DNA of 64,000 nucleotides from Zarea fungicola (taxonomy: Eukaryota > Ascomycota > Sordariomycetes > Hypocreales > Cordycipitaceae): NCBI GenBank assembly GCA_900169235.1, contig FWCC01000087.1:123575-187574 (forward strand), written 5' to 3'. Positions within the stretch are counted from its first letter, which is position 1. The number at the start of each line of letters is the position of its first letter. Made by a program: the position numbers and the translations under genes. Shown piece by piece: positions 49,019 to 59,900 of this stretch. The notes below the pieces were generated by a model, which saw only the letters and a program-made list of their open reading frames with translations, had not been told where the DNA came from and searched no databases.

Positions 49019-51122
49019 GATGGGGTGCGGAATGTCGATGATCAGTGAGGGGACGAGCTTGCTGCTTGGGCACGCACAGGATTTTGGGTCCGAGCGTCCC
49101 CTGATGAGGGGCACATTCAGCGCGTGGGCACACGACAGCCTTGTTTTCGTGGGTGCTGCTCTGTGATGTTGCTCCCACCTCCACATGCGTTCCCACTGTT
49201 TGATGGCGCCGAAAGCATGGGTTAAAATTTAAATAAATGAAGCCACACCACAGCTGTGAGTCTAATAGAAGTCCGGTGCAGCATCTGTCTGTCCCTCTGT
49301 GAAAAGTGGGTGAGAGTAAGAAAGAGATGGCAGGAGCTGGAGGAACAGCTGTGGGCTCGACCTGCTCAAACAACAAGGAACCAAGAGGGGTGGAGGGGCG
49401 GCAAAAAGCCTCGCGGCGATAGGACGTGTAGCAGCAGGGAGATGTATGCAAAATCCTGCGAGCAGGTGGACTCCGTACCAAGGTATCCAGCACTAACAAA
49501 AGCGAGTCACTATCTTAGTACCTAGGTAGTCAGCGTCAACGTGTTAATTACCAGTACTCCGCAACATAATTAGACTGGAGAAATTTTGCGATACAGTTTA
49601 CCCACAATACTCCCATACTGTATGCAGATATACCGTACAAGACCCCCGTTTACCGTTTGCGCTAGTGAACCCGGAGCCTGTAAGTGGTTCTGCTCCATTC
49701 GCCTGACTTACATTAGGTACATTGGTGGTCACCTGCTTTTTGAAAGTAAACAATATTTTAGCCTAGTAAGCCTCATGGCTTTACTATCCACCTAGTAAAA
49801 AAGGAGGGGAGATACGCAGTACTGATCTATCAAACGAAAAAAATGAAACGTATCGATTGAAACCGCTGCCCATTCTGTGCTGTCTTGGTCACCAGGCATG
49901 CTATCTCGTAACTACAAGCGCCTGCTGTCCAGTTAACTATGGGAGGACCAATGGGCGGGGCAGCACCGGCTTTCGGCGACGGAGGTTCCTCAATTGCCAC
50001 TGGTGAGGTGAGGCACGGCACAGTGGTGGACTGGGCCGGCTAGAGCCATTGTTGTCTCTGGTATTCCGTAGACACGCAACACGGCTGATCCTGATGATGA
50101 AATAAGTCTTTCTCCAGGCTGGGAATTGCTATCACCTCCTGCTGCTTCGGTTGCTGCCAGCTACTGGTAAGTCAGACAGAACGGAACGGGTCTCGACTCA
50201 AGTTGTATCACACCGTACTGACAGAGCACCTTCTCAGCCACGCAGTTTGTAGATGCAAGTGCGGCTAATGCAACCCATGCACCAAACTACGCCATTAGGG
50301 TCTAGCTGCCGCGAAAATACAAAAGCTGCGAGGGAAGGCACGGTGGTGGGTGCACAACAGTTGTCTCATCTGTAAACCCAGGCTACTAAAGCCAAGACAA
50401 GAGGTAGCAAGTAGTAGAAGCCGTCGGAGCAGAGACCGGAGCAGGTTCGCCGGTCCTGTGTGGCCATGCGCTGAAAGAAATTTTTAGTGGGTTGGCTAGT
50501 GCGGCTATCAAGTGACGTCCAGCGGCGGCCACTGTTGGACCCCAGTACACCGGCCGCTAGATGCCTGCGTGTTTGGCCAGGCGAGCCACACTGTTGCGGT
50601 TTTAGGCAGTTTGTTGTTCTTCGGCGCCCCGTTATCGAAGCTCCGGCGCCGGGAACTGGGCCTTTTAGGCTCTTCCCTCCTCTCCTGTCCCCCCTGTACC
50701 TCGACTTATGCAACGCCACCAGATGGAACAGTGCGAACTACTGTGTTTACCTGCGCCGCCTGCCTGTCCTTCTTATTCCGTTCGCTCCCACCATCAGCAA
50801 ATTTCCCCTCCCCTCTCGCTCTTCCTGATCTTCTTTCTTGCAATAATTAACTGGAAACTGTTCAAACAGTCTAATCTACTCGTATTATCGTTATTTATCT
50901 GCTTTTGCATATACTTCTTGGGCCGTGTCATCGAGCAACTGTTATACTGCTCGCAGGCTTCACACCCTCATCAACGCACGCCATATACACGCCTACATAC
51001 GCCACCACCCAACACAGCAGATTTTTTTCTACTTTAGTACGCACAACAACGCACGCAACCAAACCAGTCGAATCTTTGGTGCCTGTGTTGGCTGTCGTAA
51101 GCTCTCGCTGCGTTGTAAAGAC
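49019..51122. promoter_or_regulatory. Divergent promoter region calcineurin/MFS gene
   Basis: 2.1 kb between divergent starts. From about 50740 to 51060 the plus strand is C/T-rich and unstructured, a likely leader of the transporter gene. Several short open frames overlap one another on both strands without splice support. Confidence 0.45.
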
Positions 51123-52880
51123 ATGGCTCTAACCAAACAGGCAACCTTTCGAAACCCTGATGATTTCCCAACGTTGCAGCTGTTCCTGCTAGGTACGCTC
51201 TTCCCCTCGGGTTATTCCTTATTCTCGCCCCCCCCCCCCCCCCCCCCNNAATCCCCCCCCCCCCCCCTGCACCGACCCACGCGCTAACTATGGAGCTAGC
51301 TATCGTCCGCCTCGCGGAGCCAATCGCCCTCACTTCCATCTATCCATATGCCTGGGCCCTCGTCAAGCAATTTCATTTTGGTGACGAGCAAGATGCTTCA
51401 TTCTATTCCGGTCTCCTCATCTCGGCCTTTTCCCTTGCGGAGGCCGTCATGGGCATGTACTGGGGTGGACTCTCTGACCGCATTGGCCGCAAGCCGGTCC
51501 TGATACTGGGTTGTGTAGGCACCATGTTTAGCATGGTCATGGTTGGGTTCGCTTCCAACATTTGGATTGCTTTGATCGGCCGCGCTATCGGTGGCTTTCT
51601 CAATGGTAACATTGGTGTCATCCAAACCATGGTTGGCGAGCTTGTCACCAAGCCAGAACATGAACGTAAGTAACAGGTTCATTTTTTTTTAAAAGCCACC
51701 CCCCTTTATACCCTTGTAAATCGTCGGCTGACCCTTCAAAGCGAAAGCATTTGCCGTCATGCCATTTGTCTGGAGCATTGGCACAATTCTTGGCCCTTGC
51801 ATCGGCGGTACATTTGCTGATCCCGTGGAATCTTGGCCTGAGCTGTTCCTTCGCGATGGGATTTTCGGCCGCTTCCCGTACCTCTTACCCAACCTCATTT
51901 GTGCATTCCTTCTCTTCATCAGCATCCTGCTCGGTTTCTTCATGCTCGAGGAAACCCACCCAGGCATGCAGCCTCGGGTGCTCCTCCCTGCGGATACCTA
52001 TGTCTCGGACGAGACTCCGCTGATTGAAACTTCAGATGCCATGAAGCGTCCTGCAGTCGACCTACGTGCAAAGACTTATGGAACCATTCGAGAGTCCAGC
52101 GATCAACACCAGGAAGCCATTGAGCAGGAAGAAAAGTTATTCTTTTCCGTTCCTGTCTGGAACAAGCGCGTTGTCGGCTTCATCGTTGCCCTCTGTATTT
52201 TCACCTACCACTCGATGACTTATGACCATCTCATGCCCATCTTCTTTGAAGATGAGAGAGCCACAACACTCGTGTCCTCGCTCAAGGTTGGCACCTCATC
52301 TCCCTTTTATTCGCCCGGTGGTTTGGGTCTCTCCCTCCGTGACGTTGGTCTCATTATGGCCGTCAACGGAGGCATTGCCATGTTTGTTCAGGCAGTCATC
52401 TTTCCATTCGCTGCGGCCAGACTCGGGGTATACAGACTCTTCATCATCGTGACGGTGCTCCATCCCATCATCTACGCCATCGTTCCATTTCTCCTCTACG
52501 TACCCGAATCCATGCTCTTCCTGGCCATCTACACTTGCTTGGCTGTCCGAAATATCCTCTCCATTACTCTCTATCCCCTGCTACTCATCCTTATCAAGGA
52601 GGCTACCCCCACTTGGGGTGCTCTGGGGAAGGTGAACGGACTGGCTGCCAGCGCGGGTGCAGCATGCCGTATGATTGCACCTCCTATCGCCGGCTACCTT
52701 TACACCTTTGGTACCAAGATTGACTGTACTGCTCTGGCTTGGTACGGCAGCGTTGTTGTCGCTCTTGCTGGATCCATCCAATGCTTCTCAGTTCCACGAG
52801 CGCATGTTAGTCACCCAGAAGAGAGCGCCGTCGAGAACGCGCAGCTCACTCCTGAAGTCTCGTTGGATGACACAGAGTAG
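51123..52880 (+). CDS. MFS transporter, ZIFL/DHA1 type
   Basis: Exons 51123-51192, 51300-51665 and 51742-52880 encode 524 aa. The first exon gives MALTKQATFRNPDDFPTLQL, leading into AIVRLAEPIALTSIYPY after splicing. Intron 1 holds the poly-C run and the two undetermined bases. MFS motif A is GGLSDRIGRKP; GFLNGNIGVIQTMVGELV and EHEPKAFAVMPFVWSIGTILGPCIGG follow. The central loop contains DETPLI, a possible acidic dileucine signal. The family includes plant zinc-induced facilitators and yeast YCR023C. Substrates in fungi are poorly known; metal-chelator or organic-acid transport is a guess. Twelve helices expected. Confidence 0.88.
51228..51267. repeat. Poly-C tract with two undetermined bases (assembly gap)
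   Basis: Twenty C, then NN at 51248-51249, then AAT and fifteen C. The true length is uncertain because homopolymer tracts are hard to sequence. It lies inside intron 1 of the transporter gene, so the coding frame is unaffected. Confidence 0.9.
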
Positions 52881-53740
52881 ACTTAAAATGTTTACTCTTA
52901 AACTCGTCAGTTCAGAGCGGCCAAGTTCCGCTATACCTATTCCCCTGTTGTTGTTGGTGAGATTGGGCAGCTGTTCACCTAGGTGTTCCTGGTAAGGGAA
53001 CCTAGGATGAACCTGCCCAATGCACTGATTTAGTTGGCAGATTAAGAGCAGAGTTTTATAAGCGGTGTTTGTGTTGTTGAATTTCCTTGCTCTTCCTTTT
53101 TACGACATTGGCATGGCATATGCATACCCGGTGGATACGACAAGATTACTTTTATGATTCGCATGGCGCATGCATTTCGGAGCAAACGACATCTGCATCA
53201 ATCGGAGTTTTGGGTTATTAAAAAGTGTATTTCATTACTTTCATTCACCGCAGGTGATTTTCCTCATAATACAAAGAGGCAGGCAGTTACATAGCATAGA
53301 TAGACGTAATTGTAATTGGTTGCGGGACTTGGTATTAAGCATTGACATGTGATTCTGGGCGTCCACTGTTGCGATTAAGATATCTTAATGATTTGAAATT
53401 TTACCAGAATCTAAGAATAACCACGCATACAGGAGGGGAAAAAAAACTTCGCTATCAAAGGAGTGAAGATGGATCTTGGGCGGACCGCGCTCTCGCACAC
53501 GCTATACATTGCCCCAGATTTTTTTTATCTGGCAGAGTAGAACCCCGTAGAAATTTTTGGTCAATACAAGACCAGTCTCTCTCACAAGGCGACCTCAAAA
53601 TTTTACCTGTCACAACCAACTGGTCAGCTTGGCTAATAGTTTGTCCTTTCAAGTGTGTGCTTCGTATCATCTCGCGTTTACAATAAATACGAGTAAAGGA
53701 CTATCTCAGAAGGGCTGGCAGCCCACCACACCCGTCCAAA
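52881..53740. other. Intergenic region upstream of CNS1
   Basis: 860 bp of AT-rich sequence with near-repeated GCATGGC(A/G)(T/C)ATGCAT elements at about 53110-53123 and 53162-53175. No gene seen. Confidence 0.45.
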
Positions 53741-54976
53741 ATGCAACTCGACGATCTCGCAGATAAGCTCATGCATGCAGCCAGCCTGAAGGACTCTCTG
53801 TCGCAAAATGAATCACAAGCAGCACCAGTCAGTCCAGCCGAGGCCACCATGCCCGCGTTACCGCCAGGCATGGCCCTCAACAGCGACAAGACAACTGAGG
53901 AAATCCTGGCGGACCTAGAAAAGTCTCCCCTCTTCATGACAGAGCTTGACGAAGACAATGAGGACATTATGGCACTACAAGCACTCAGCTACGAAGGTTC
54001 CGCGCTGGAAAACAGCGCCGACTTCAAGGAGCGTGGAAACGAGTGCTTCAAAGTCCGCGGCTTCGTCGACGCGCGAGAATTTTACGGCAAGGGCATTCTT
54101 CTACTCGCCGCCGAGGAGCGTAAGCGCGGTCAGGGTGAGGTGACCAAGAGCCCGGAAGGTGTCATCGATACGGAGGAAGAAATTGCTGCACAACGTGCTA
54201 TGCTTGTCGCCTTGTACATCAACCGCGCGGCGTGCAATCTGGAGCTGGAGAACTTCCGCAGCGTATGGCTCGACTGCACGGCCGCGCTGCGGCTGGACCC
54301 TCGCAACGTAAAAGCCTACTACCGCGCGTCACGGGCACTGCTGCGTGTTGACCGGGTCAATGAGGCCGAAGACCTGTGCACGCGTGGGCTGGCCTTTGAC
54401 GCGGAGAACAAGGCGCTCCGAGCCGTGGAGGTGGACATCGCCAAGCGCGCAGAGCAGCTCGACGCCAAGCGCAAGAGGGAGGAGGAGCGTCGCGCCACGG
54501 AAGCGCACCGAGCGATGCTCCTCAAGGCAGCCTTGTCGGCGCGTGGGATTCCCACGCGGTCGACGGCCAAGCCGCCGGACATGGAGGACGCCAAAGTGCA
54601 GCTGGTGCCTGACCCGGATGACCCACGCAGCCGCCTGGCGTTTCCCGCTCTTCTGTTGTATCCGGTGCATTTTGAGACGGATCTTATAAAGTCTTTTGAG
54701 GAGACACATTCGCTCGAGGACCATCTGGGGTACGTATTTCCGTTGCCGTGGGACAAGGAAGGCGCGTATCGCCTGTCAAACGTCTCGTGCTACGTGGAGA
54801 CTCGAGATGGTAGCCTGCTCAAGATGGGCAAGAAGGCGTCCCTGCTTAAAATGCTAAGTACTGGGAAAGTCGAGGTGGTGGACGACGTTGTGCGTATATT
54901 CGTTCTGCCGCTGGACAAGGCGCATGAGTGGATTGTCAAATTTAAAGAGCAAAAGGCAAAAGGCAAAAGAACGTAG
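53741..54976 (+). CDS. CNS1: Hsp90/Hsp70 co-chaperone CNS1 (TTC4-like TPR protein)
   Basis: A single exon of 411 aa. After an N-terminal segment with EEILADLEKSPLFMTELDE, three TPR repeats (about 90-225) contain SADFKERGNECFKVRGFVDA, ALYINRAACNLELENFRSVWLDC and RLDPRNVKAYYRASRALLRVD, forming the clamp for EEVD tails of Hsp90 and Hsp70. A charged helix links to the C-terminal wheel domain (VHFETDLIKSFEETHSLEDHL...), known from yeast Cns1 and human TTC4. Cns1 is essential in yeast and assists Hsp90 clients and elongation factor 2. It converges on the APSES-domain gene. Confidence 0.94.
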   Translation: MQLDDLADKLMHAASLKDSLSQNESQAAPVSPAEATMPALPPGMALNSDKTTEEILADLEKSPLFMTELDEDNEDIMALQALSYEGSALENSADFKERGNECFKVRGFVDAREFYGKGILLLAAEERKRGQGEVTKSPEGVIDTEEEIAAQRAMLVALYINRAACNLELENFRSVWLDCTAALRLDPRNVKAYYRASRALLRVDRVNEAEDLCTRGLAFDAENKALRAVEVDIAKRAEQLDAKRKREEERRATEAHRAMLLKAALSARGIPTRSTAKPPDMEDAKVQLVPDPDDPRSRLAFPALLLYPVHFETDLIKSFEETHSLEDHLGYVFPLPWDKEGAYRLSNVSCYVETRDGSLLKMGKKASLLKMLSTGKVEVVDDVVRIFVLPLDKAHEWIVKFKEQKAKGKRT

Positions 54977-55363
54977 CAGGTCATCTCAATTGCTACACTA
55001 CATCACGAGTTATGACTGAGATTTAGAATCAAACTAATAAAAAGGAGGAACGAGTCAGAGTTATGGAACTTTTACAAATACAATCATAATTGCTAAATGT
55101 AGCTTCATTTCAAGAGTATCTTGTGCAAATCTGATCCTGTCAAAACTCCCTAGCAACGATAAAACATGGTCATGTTGTAGCTCTCTGTCAGTTGTGAAAA
55201 AGCAAAACGAGAATAGCATCCAAGTTCTAACAGAAGCAAGTGCCACCAAAATTGGTTGTGTGTACAAGCGTTAAAGGAGCAAAACTATCCTATCCAAATC
55301 CGATAAACGCCTCAAGGGTCTTTTCTATTGCCCTCCGAACAAAACCAAGAGCCTCTCTTATGC
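54977..55363. other. Convergent intergenic gap CNS1/APSES gene
   Basis: 387 bp of AT-rich 3' flank; no feature recognised. Confidence 0.5.
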
Positions 55364-56926
55364 TCATCCTCGTGAGTGGTTATGCTGCTCTCCCTGGAGT
55401 CCTACCAGTGCTGTGGCTGCATGGTAATCCTCCATTCTCCTCGAGGCATCTCTGTGGGTTCGCCTTCTCACGTTTGTAACGTCTCTGGACGGTAGACGCG
55501 CATGGTGCTGTCTATCACTTGTACTACCGCCGTTCACGCGTGCTCCGCCTGGTGGCAGAAGTCTTCGCTTCAAGCTGCCGTAGCCTTCCACCACGGGTAG
55601 GAGCGGTGCTCTGGCCGAGTTGGTGGCGGAATGGTGATCCTGATTAGTGTCATCTTTTTCGTAAACGCACACGGGTTCTGGAGTTTCATCGCGGAGGAGA
55701 ACTATGCCGCTTTGTGTATCCTCTACATACTCGTACTTCCGGAAGCTATCCACGTTTCCCGACATGACTGCCCTCTGACTGTTGCTAGAGCGAGGGGGTG
55801 TGAGTGGAGATGAAGCTTTATTTATGGCCCTCCACGACGATGGTGCACGCTGGGGGCTGAGCTGGATAAGTCTTCCGTGCTCAGGCATGGCATTCCTACC
55901 GTACGATGCTTGCCTGGGTCTGGCTTCCAAATCAGCGTGCTGCCTGTGCTCAAAAGTAGGACGTGAAGCCAACGCCATATTGGGTTGCATGCGTATCGAA
56001 CGTGCGGCGCGCGCATCACTGGTCGCCTCTTCGATAACTTGAGGATCAATTGTCATGTCCCTATAGCCGGGGGTGCCAGGTCGGCGACACTCTGATAGGA
56101 ACCCGGGACCAAACAATGGAATGAGGGCACCTGCAATGGGATAGCAAAAGGTGGCGCATATAGCTTTGGCGCACTTATACGGCATCCAGTACCCTGATTT
56201 TTCACCTGTCAGTAACATTGCCAAGCAAAGCGGTTGCGCACAGCATATGCTGTCTTACCTTGGGCTGAAACAGCTCCTCCTGTGATGCTTGGTGTGATCT
56301 CTCTGAGCCCTGGATTTTTATCCAGCATCTGTGACGGTTTGGTCTTTCCGAAAGTAAGTCAGTTTTATTTCTCTCGTAATCATTGTACGTCAAACCCGTA
56401 CTCACCTTGGCGAAACCCAGACATTTGAAAAACGGCGTTATTCTGACCAGTCCAACGTCGTAGTCCCACATGACGGTGAAGAGTTCTTTCCCTGGTTGTG
56501 GACGAAATTCGTACTTCAGCACTAAAGCACTAATAGTAAGTATAGTTCTATATTAATATGCATTTTATACATACCGTCGATGCTCTCGCGGCCCGTCTTC
56601 CCGAAGAAGTCCTTCTTTGAGCTGTTGTAAGGGATGTGCTCACAAGACTGTCGGATGTGTCCGAATGACTGCACCTCGTATTGTGCAATCTCTCGAAGCA
56701 CCTCTTCACTCAGTCCTTGCTCAAATGGCATGAAGTTGACTGGTCCTCGTTGTTTCGTGTATTTTGAAGCCCATTCCCGCGATCGAACGGCATGCTTGCC
56801 CAATATGCTCCCGGCGGCAGTATGTGTGGAAGACTGATGGATGTAGGCTGTCTCGTCGGAAGAAACATCCGACGGCTCCGGAGTTACCGGGTTAAGAAGG
56901 TCTCTTATTTGAAGCATACCAGACAT
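55364..56926 (-). CDS. APSES/KilA-N-domain DNA-binding protein, XBP1-like repressor
   Basis: Exons 56926-56575, 56521-56406, 56343-56259 and 56193-55364 give 460 aa; introns are 53-65 nt. The N-terminus is MLQIRDLLNPVTPEPSDVSS after two residues. The DNA-binding domain spans about residues 95-215: HIPYNSSKKDFFGKTGRES, VMWDYDVGLVRITPFFKCLG, LDKNPGLREITPSITGGAVS, AQGYWMPYKCAKAICATFC. The G-YWMP core is split by intron 3. This matches Pezizomycotina Xbp1-type proteins. Yeast Xbp1 is a stress-induced repressor related to Swi4 and Mbp1. Bqt4, which shares the fold, is the alternative, but I see no C-terminal membrane helix; the last 230 residues are disordered and Arg-, Ser- and Pro-rich. Confidence 0.85.
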
Positions 56927-59900
56927 TGTGCTGTTCTGTTTGGCTCTTGTGTTGCTTCAAATGGGGTTGAGGCTCTTTAGGAATAATGCAGAGAGGGTGA
57001 GGAATTCTTGGGGAAAAGAAGAAGGAACGGCCGGAAACTTCTTGTTTCTGGCAGCAGCAGAGTCTATGATTTGGAGTTAACTCTCTTGAAGGCTTGTGCT
57101 GCAGAAAGTCGAAAGGGTCAAGCGCGCCTGAAGAAGTTGTAAATTCTGCTGAGCGTCAGGCGATGCAGAACCGTGGTACCACTCAAGCTGCGGGCGGGGG
57201 GTCAAGATTAATAACTGTCTGGGGTATGTTTTTCAGCTGTAAGGAAACCAACTTTTGTTTTTTGCCTATTGTTTTGATGATTTTATTCCGCCCCTAAGCA
57301 ATCACAGCGTTCCGTTGGCGGGAGGCTGGAACAAAAATGCTCCAGTGGCTGCGTTTGCACTCAGTTGGTCACTCCGTTTCTGCATCCATTAGCATAAGTT
57401 GAGAAACTGAGGCAGTTCTCAGGAATACCCAGAGCCACTAGATAGTGTGAGGTTCTAGGGAAAGAATCAAGGAACCCTGGTTGTTTTCTTGAACGGGTTG
57501 GACGTGTTATAAGTTGCGACGAACGAAGAAAGCGAACGAACGAAAACACCTCGATCGGGGGTCCTGTTCGGGGGTTAAATATTGGGCAGCAAATACAACT
57601 CAGATGTCAACAACGGTCACACTCTTTGTGTCGTGCCAGGCCAGTAGGAAACAGGGAGGACGTGTGCAGCCTTGAAGGGGGGGGTGTTCACTTCGTAATG
57701 CGGAGGGTATAGAGCGAACCTTGGGCTGCGAGAGTTGGAGTAACAGTGAATCACTACATTAACTTTGTTCGAGGATTAGGCCACCACCGTAAAACGTGTT
57801 CTATCCTCTTGTTTGGGCAACCCGTGTCAGCCCTGTTGGGGAAAGGCGAGAGACTGTCATTTGACTGAACACAACATGAGCAGTGATGATGAGCAAAGAC
57901 AGCAGCTCGGTATGGTGGGGACGCCGAGACGGGTAACTTTTGCAGCTGTCTTTCAGTAAATGGATGTTACAGGGGATTAAATGACAGAAGGAATGAAATG
58001 CCAAACGGGGACGCTTGGGGTCCGTTTGGATTAGCCGTACCTGCTGTAGGGGTCTGAACGCTTTGGGTGTCGAGAGGTGGCCGGGCGCAGTCGTCGGCAG
58101 CGGGTAGCGGCATTAATAACCTATTAGAGCCTCCATGCGCTGGGTACCTTTGTAATTATACAGTTGAAGCAGCCTTCGGAAGCTCCCGAGCAAAAGAAAC
58201 GATAGTTCGTCCAAAAATGGTCTTATGGAACACCTGCAGAAGGGCCTTTCAGAGCTGAGAGTTGGAGATGAAGATGTTGCAAACAAACAACGCCCGTATT
58301 ACCCTGCCGCTCTCTCATTTAAGCCGCCCGTTTTATTCTCCTTTGTTTGGGTTTCAGCAAGCAAATGCGGTGCCGCCGAAACAATTTACTCTTTGGCGTG
58401 CTCAGACAATGCCCAAAGGCGGCGTCTGCGCGACGGACATTTGCCTGCCGGAAAGTTGTGGCTTGGAGTCGCTCAAGGCCAGAAACTAGGGGTAAGGGCA
58501 TAGACATGGCACGGAGCGTCAGGAGCGACTTTTTTGTGAAATCATGGTGAGGGGATGCCTATATACGTTCCTTTTCGATGGCAGCATGCAACGCTGGTCC
58601 TGCTGCGACGGCGACGCCACTGAGGTTGTACGGCATGCGATTCGGCCAATTGGCGTCTCACTGTCCTGCTGGCGGCTGGAGTGAGGGGGGATGCTCTGAT
58701 GCGCAGAGCTGTGGTTCTGCACAGAGCACACAATTTCTCCACCACTGCCTGACAGGATGTTGTGTATCTTGTCAGAATAGTCCGGGTGTGTCCTTCGATG
58801 TCCCGCGGATGATTGAGAAGTGAGAGGGGAACACACATATCGCCGGTCCTGAAACGAAGAAGCTTTAGGTATCCAGTATCCAGTGCCGTTACTCCTGGTG
58901 GTAAGAGGTGAAAGCAAGCAAACGTTTCATCTTTTTTTTAAAACAGAATACTCCAATCTCCTGTTGCCGGGGCAGATGGATGACTGTCTGTAAGCCTGCT
59001 CTCGCGCGCGCGCCTGTGTGTGTGAATGTGTTTTCGTTGTAAAGAGATAGCCAGTCTTAGCTGCGCAACAAGGTTTCACAGCTTATAAAGCCTTATAGGA
59101 AGCCGTATGGGATGGATGCATCTAGCCACCACACCGCGGCGTCATAAAACAACGCAAAATTGAGGGAGGGAGAGAGGGAGAGAGGAGAAGGAGCAGCGTG
59201 GCGTCACAGTGTTTCTGCTATTTTTTCTTGATTTGCTCTATCTCTATCTTCTTCATCAGGTCGGAAACAATATGCAGAGGGTCTTGTGACCAGTGACGCA
59301 ACTGTGCTCCCAAGGTGGGAATAGAAGTCCGCCCCTCAATAGCAGGCCCTCGGAACACCCCAGCCCATCGCACAAGGATGTGGGAGCGGCTGGGATTTGC
59401 ACTGCTACCTAACGACTCGACCTGAGCGATTTGATCCGTATGGTTGCGGAAAGGTCACGGCATACTTGTACACGTATTTTAGCATGCCTGCCGCCCCCTC
59501 CCCGGGTGATTTGACAATTACCCCGGCTACAGTCTTGTGCAACAAAATAGTCGTACGTGTGTTGCCGGCCTGGGCAGAGAGACCTAGCTGAACTTCATCA
59601 CACCTTGAAACTGACTCCCAAACGCTGTCCAACATCAGTATAGTGCAATTTAATACGTGTGTTAAAACGCTGACAACGACGTGGATACTGTGGTGATGCA
59701 TTGCATATGGGGAAGATGGTAGTGCCATATGCAGTGTCGCCTCGCTGTCTGTCAATCATAGTCTCAAACCTGTGATAACGTTCGCCCCGTGGCAGCGTAA
59801 CAGGTTCAAAATCTTATTGGTTTCGATAATATGTGCAAAACTGGCCCGCGGCGCTGTCGCGATGCGGACTGAAGGGTGCAAGCCTGCGGCGTTGGTCACG

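Noticed and set aside
51290..51673. Transporter start at ATG 51290
   Set aside because: That ATG is inside the intron acceptor (CTAACTATGGAGCTAG); the real start is 51123 and splicing restores LLAIVRLAEP.
59340..59420. Possible tRNA-like stretch in the gene-poor region
   Set aside because: No cloverleaf, no B-box consensus (GGTTCGANTCC) and no acceptor-stem pairing found.
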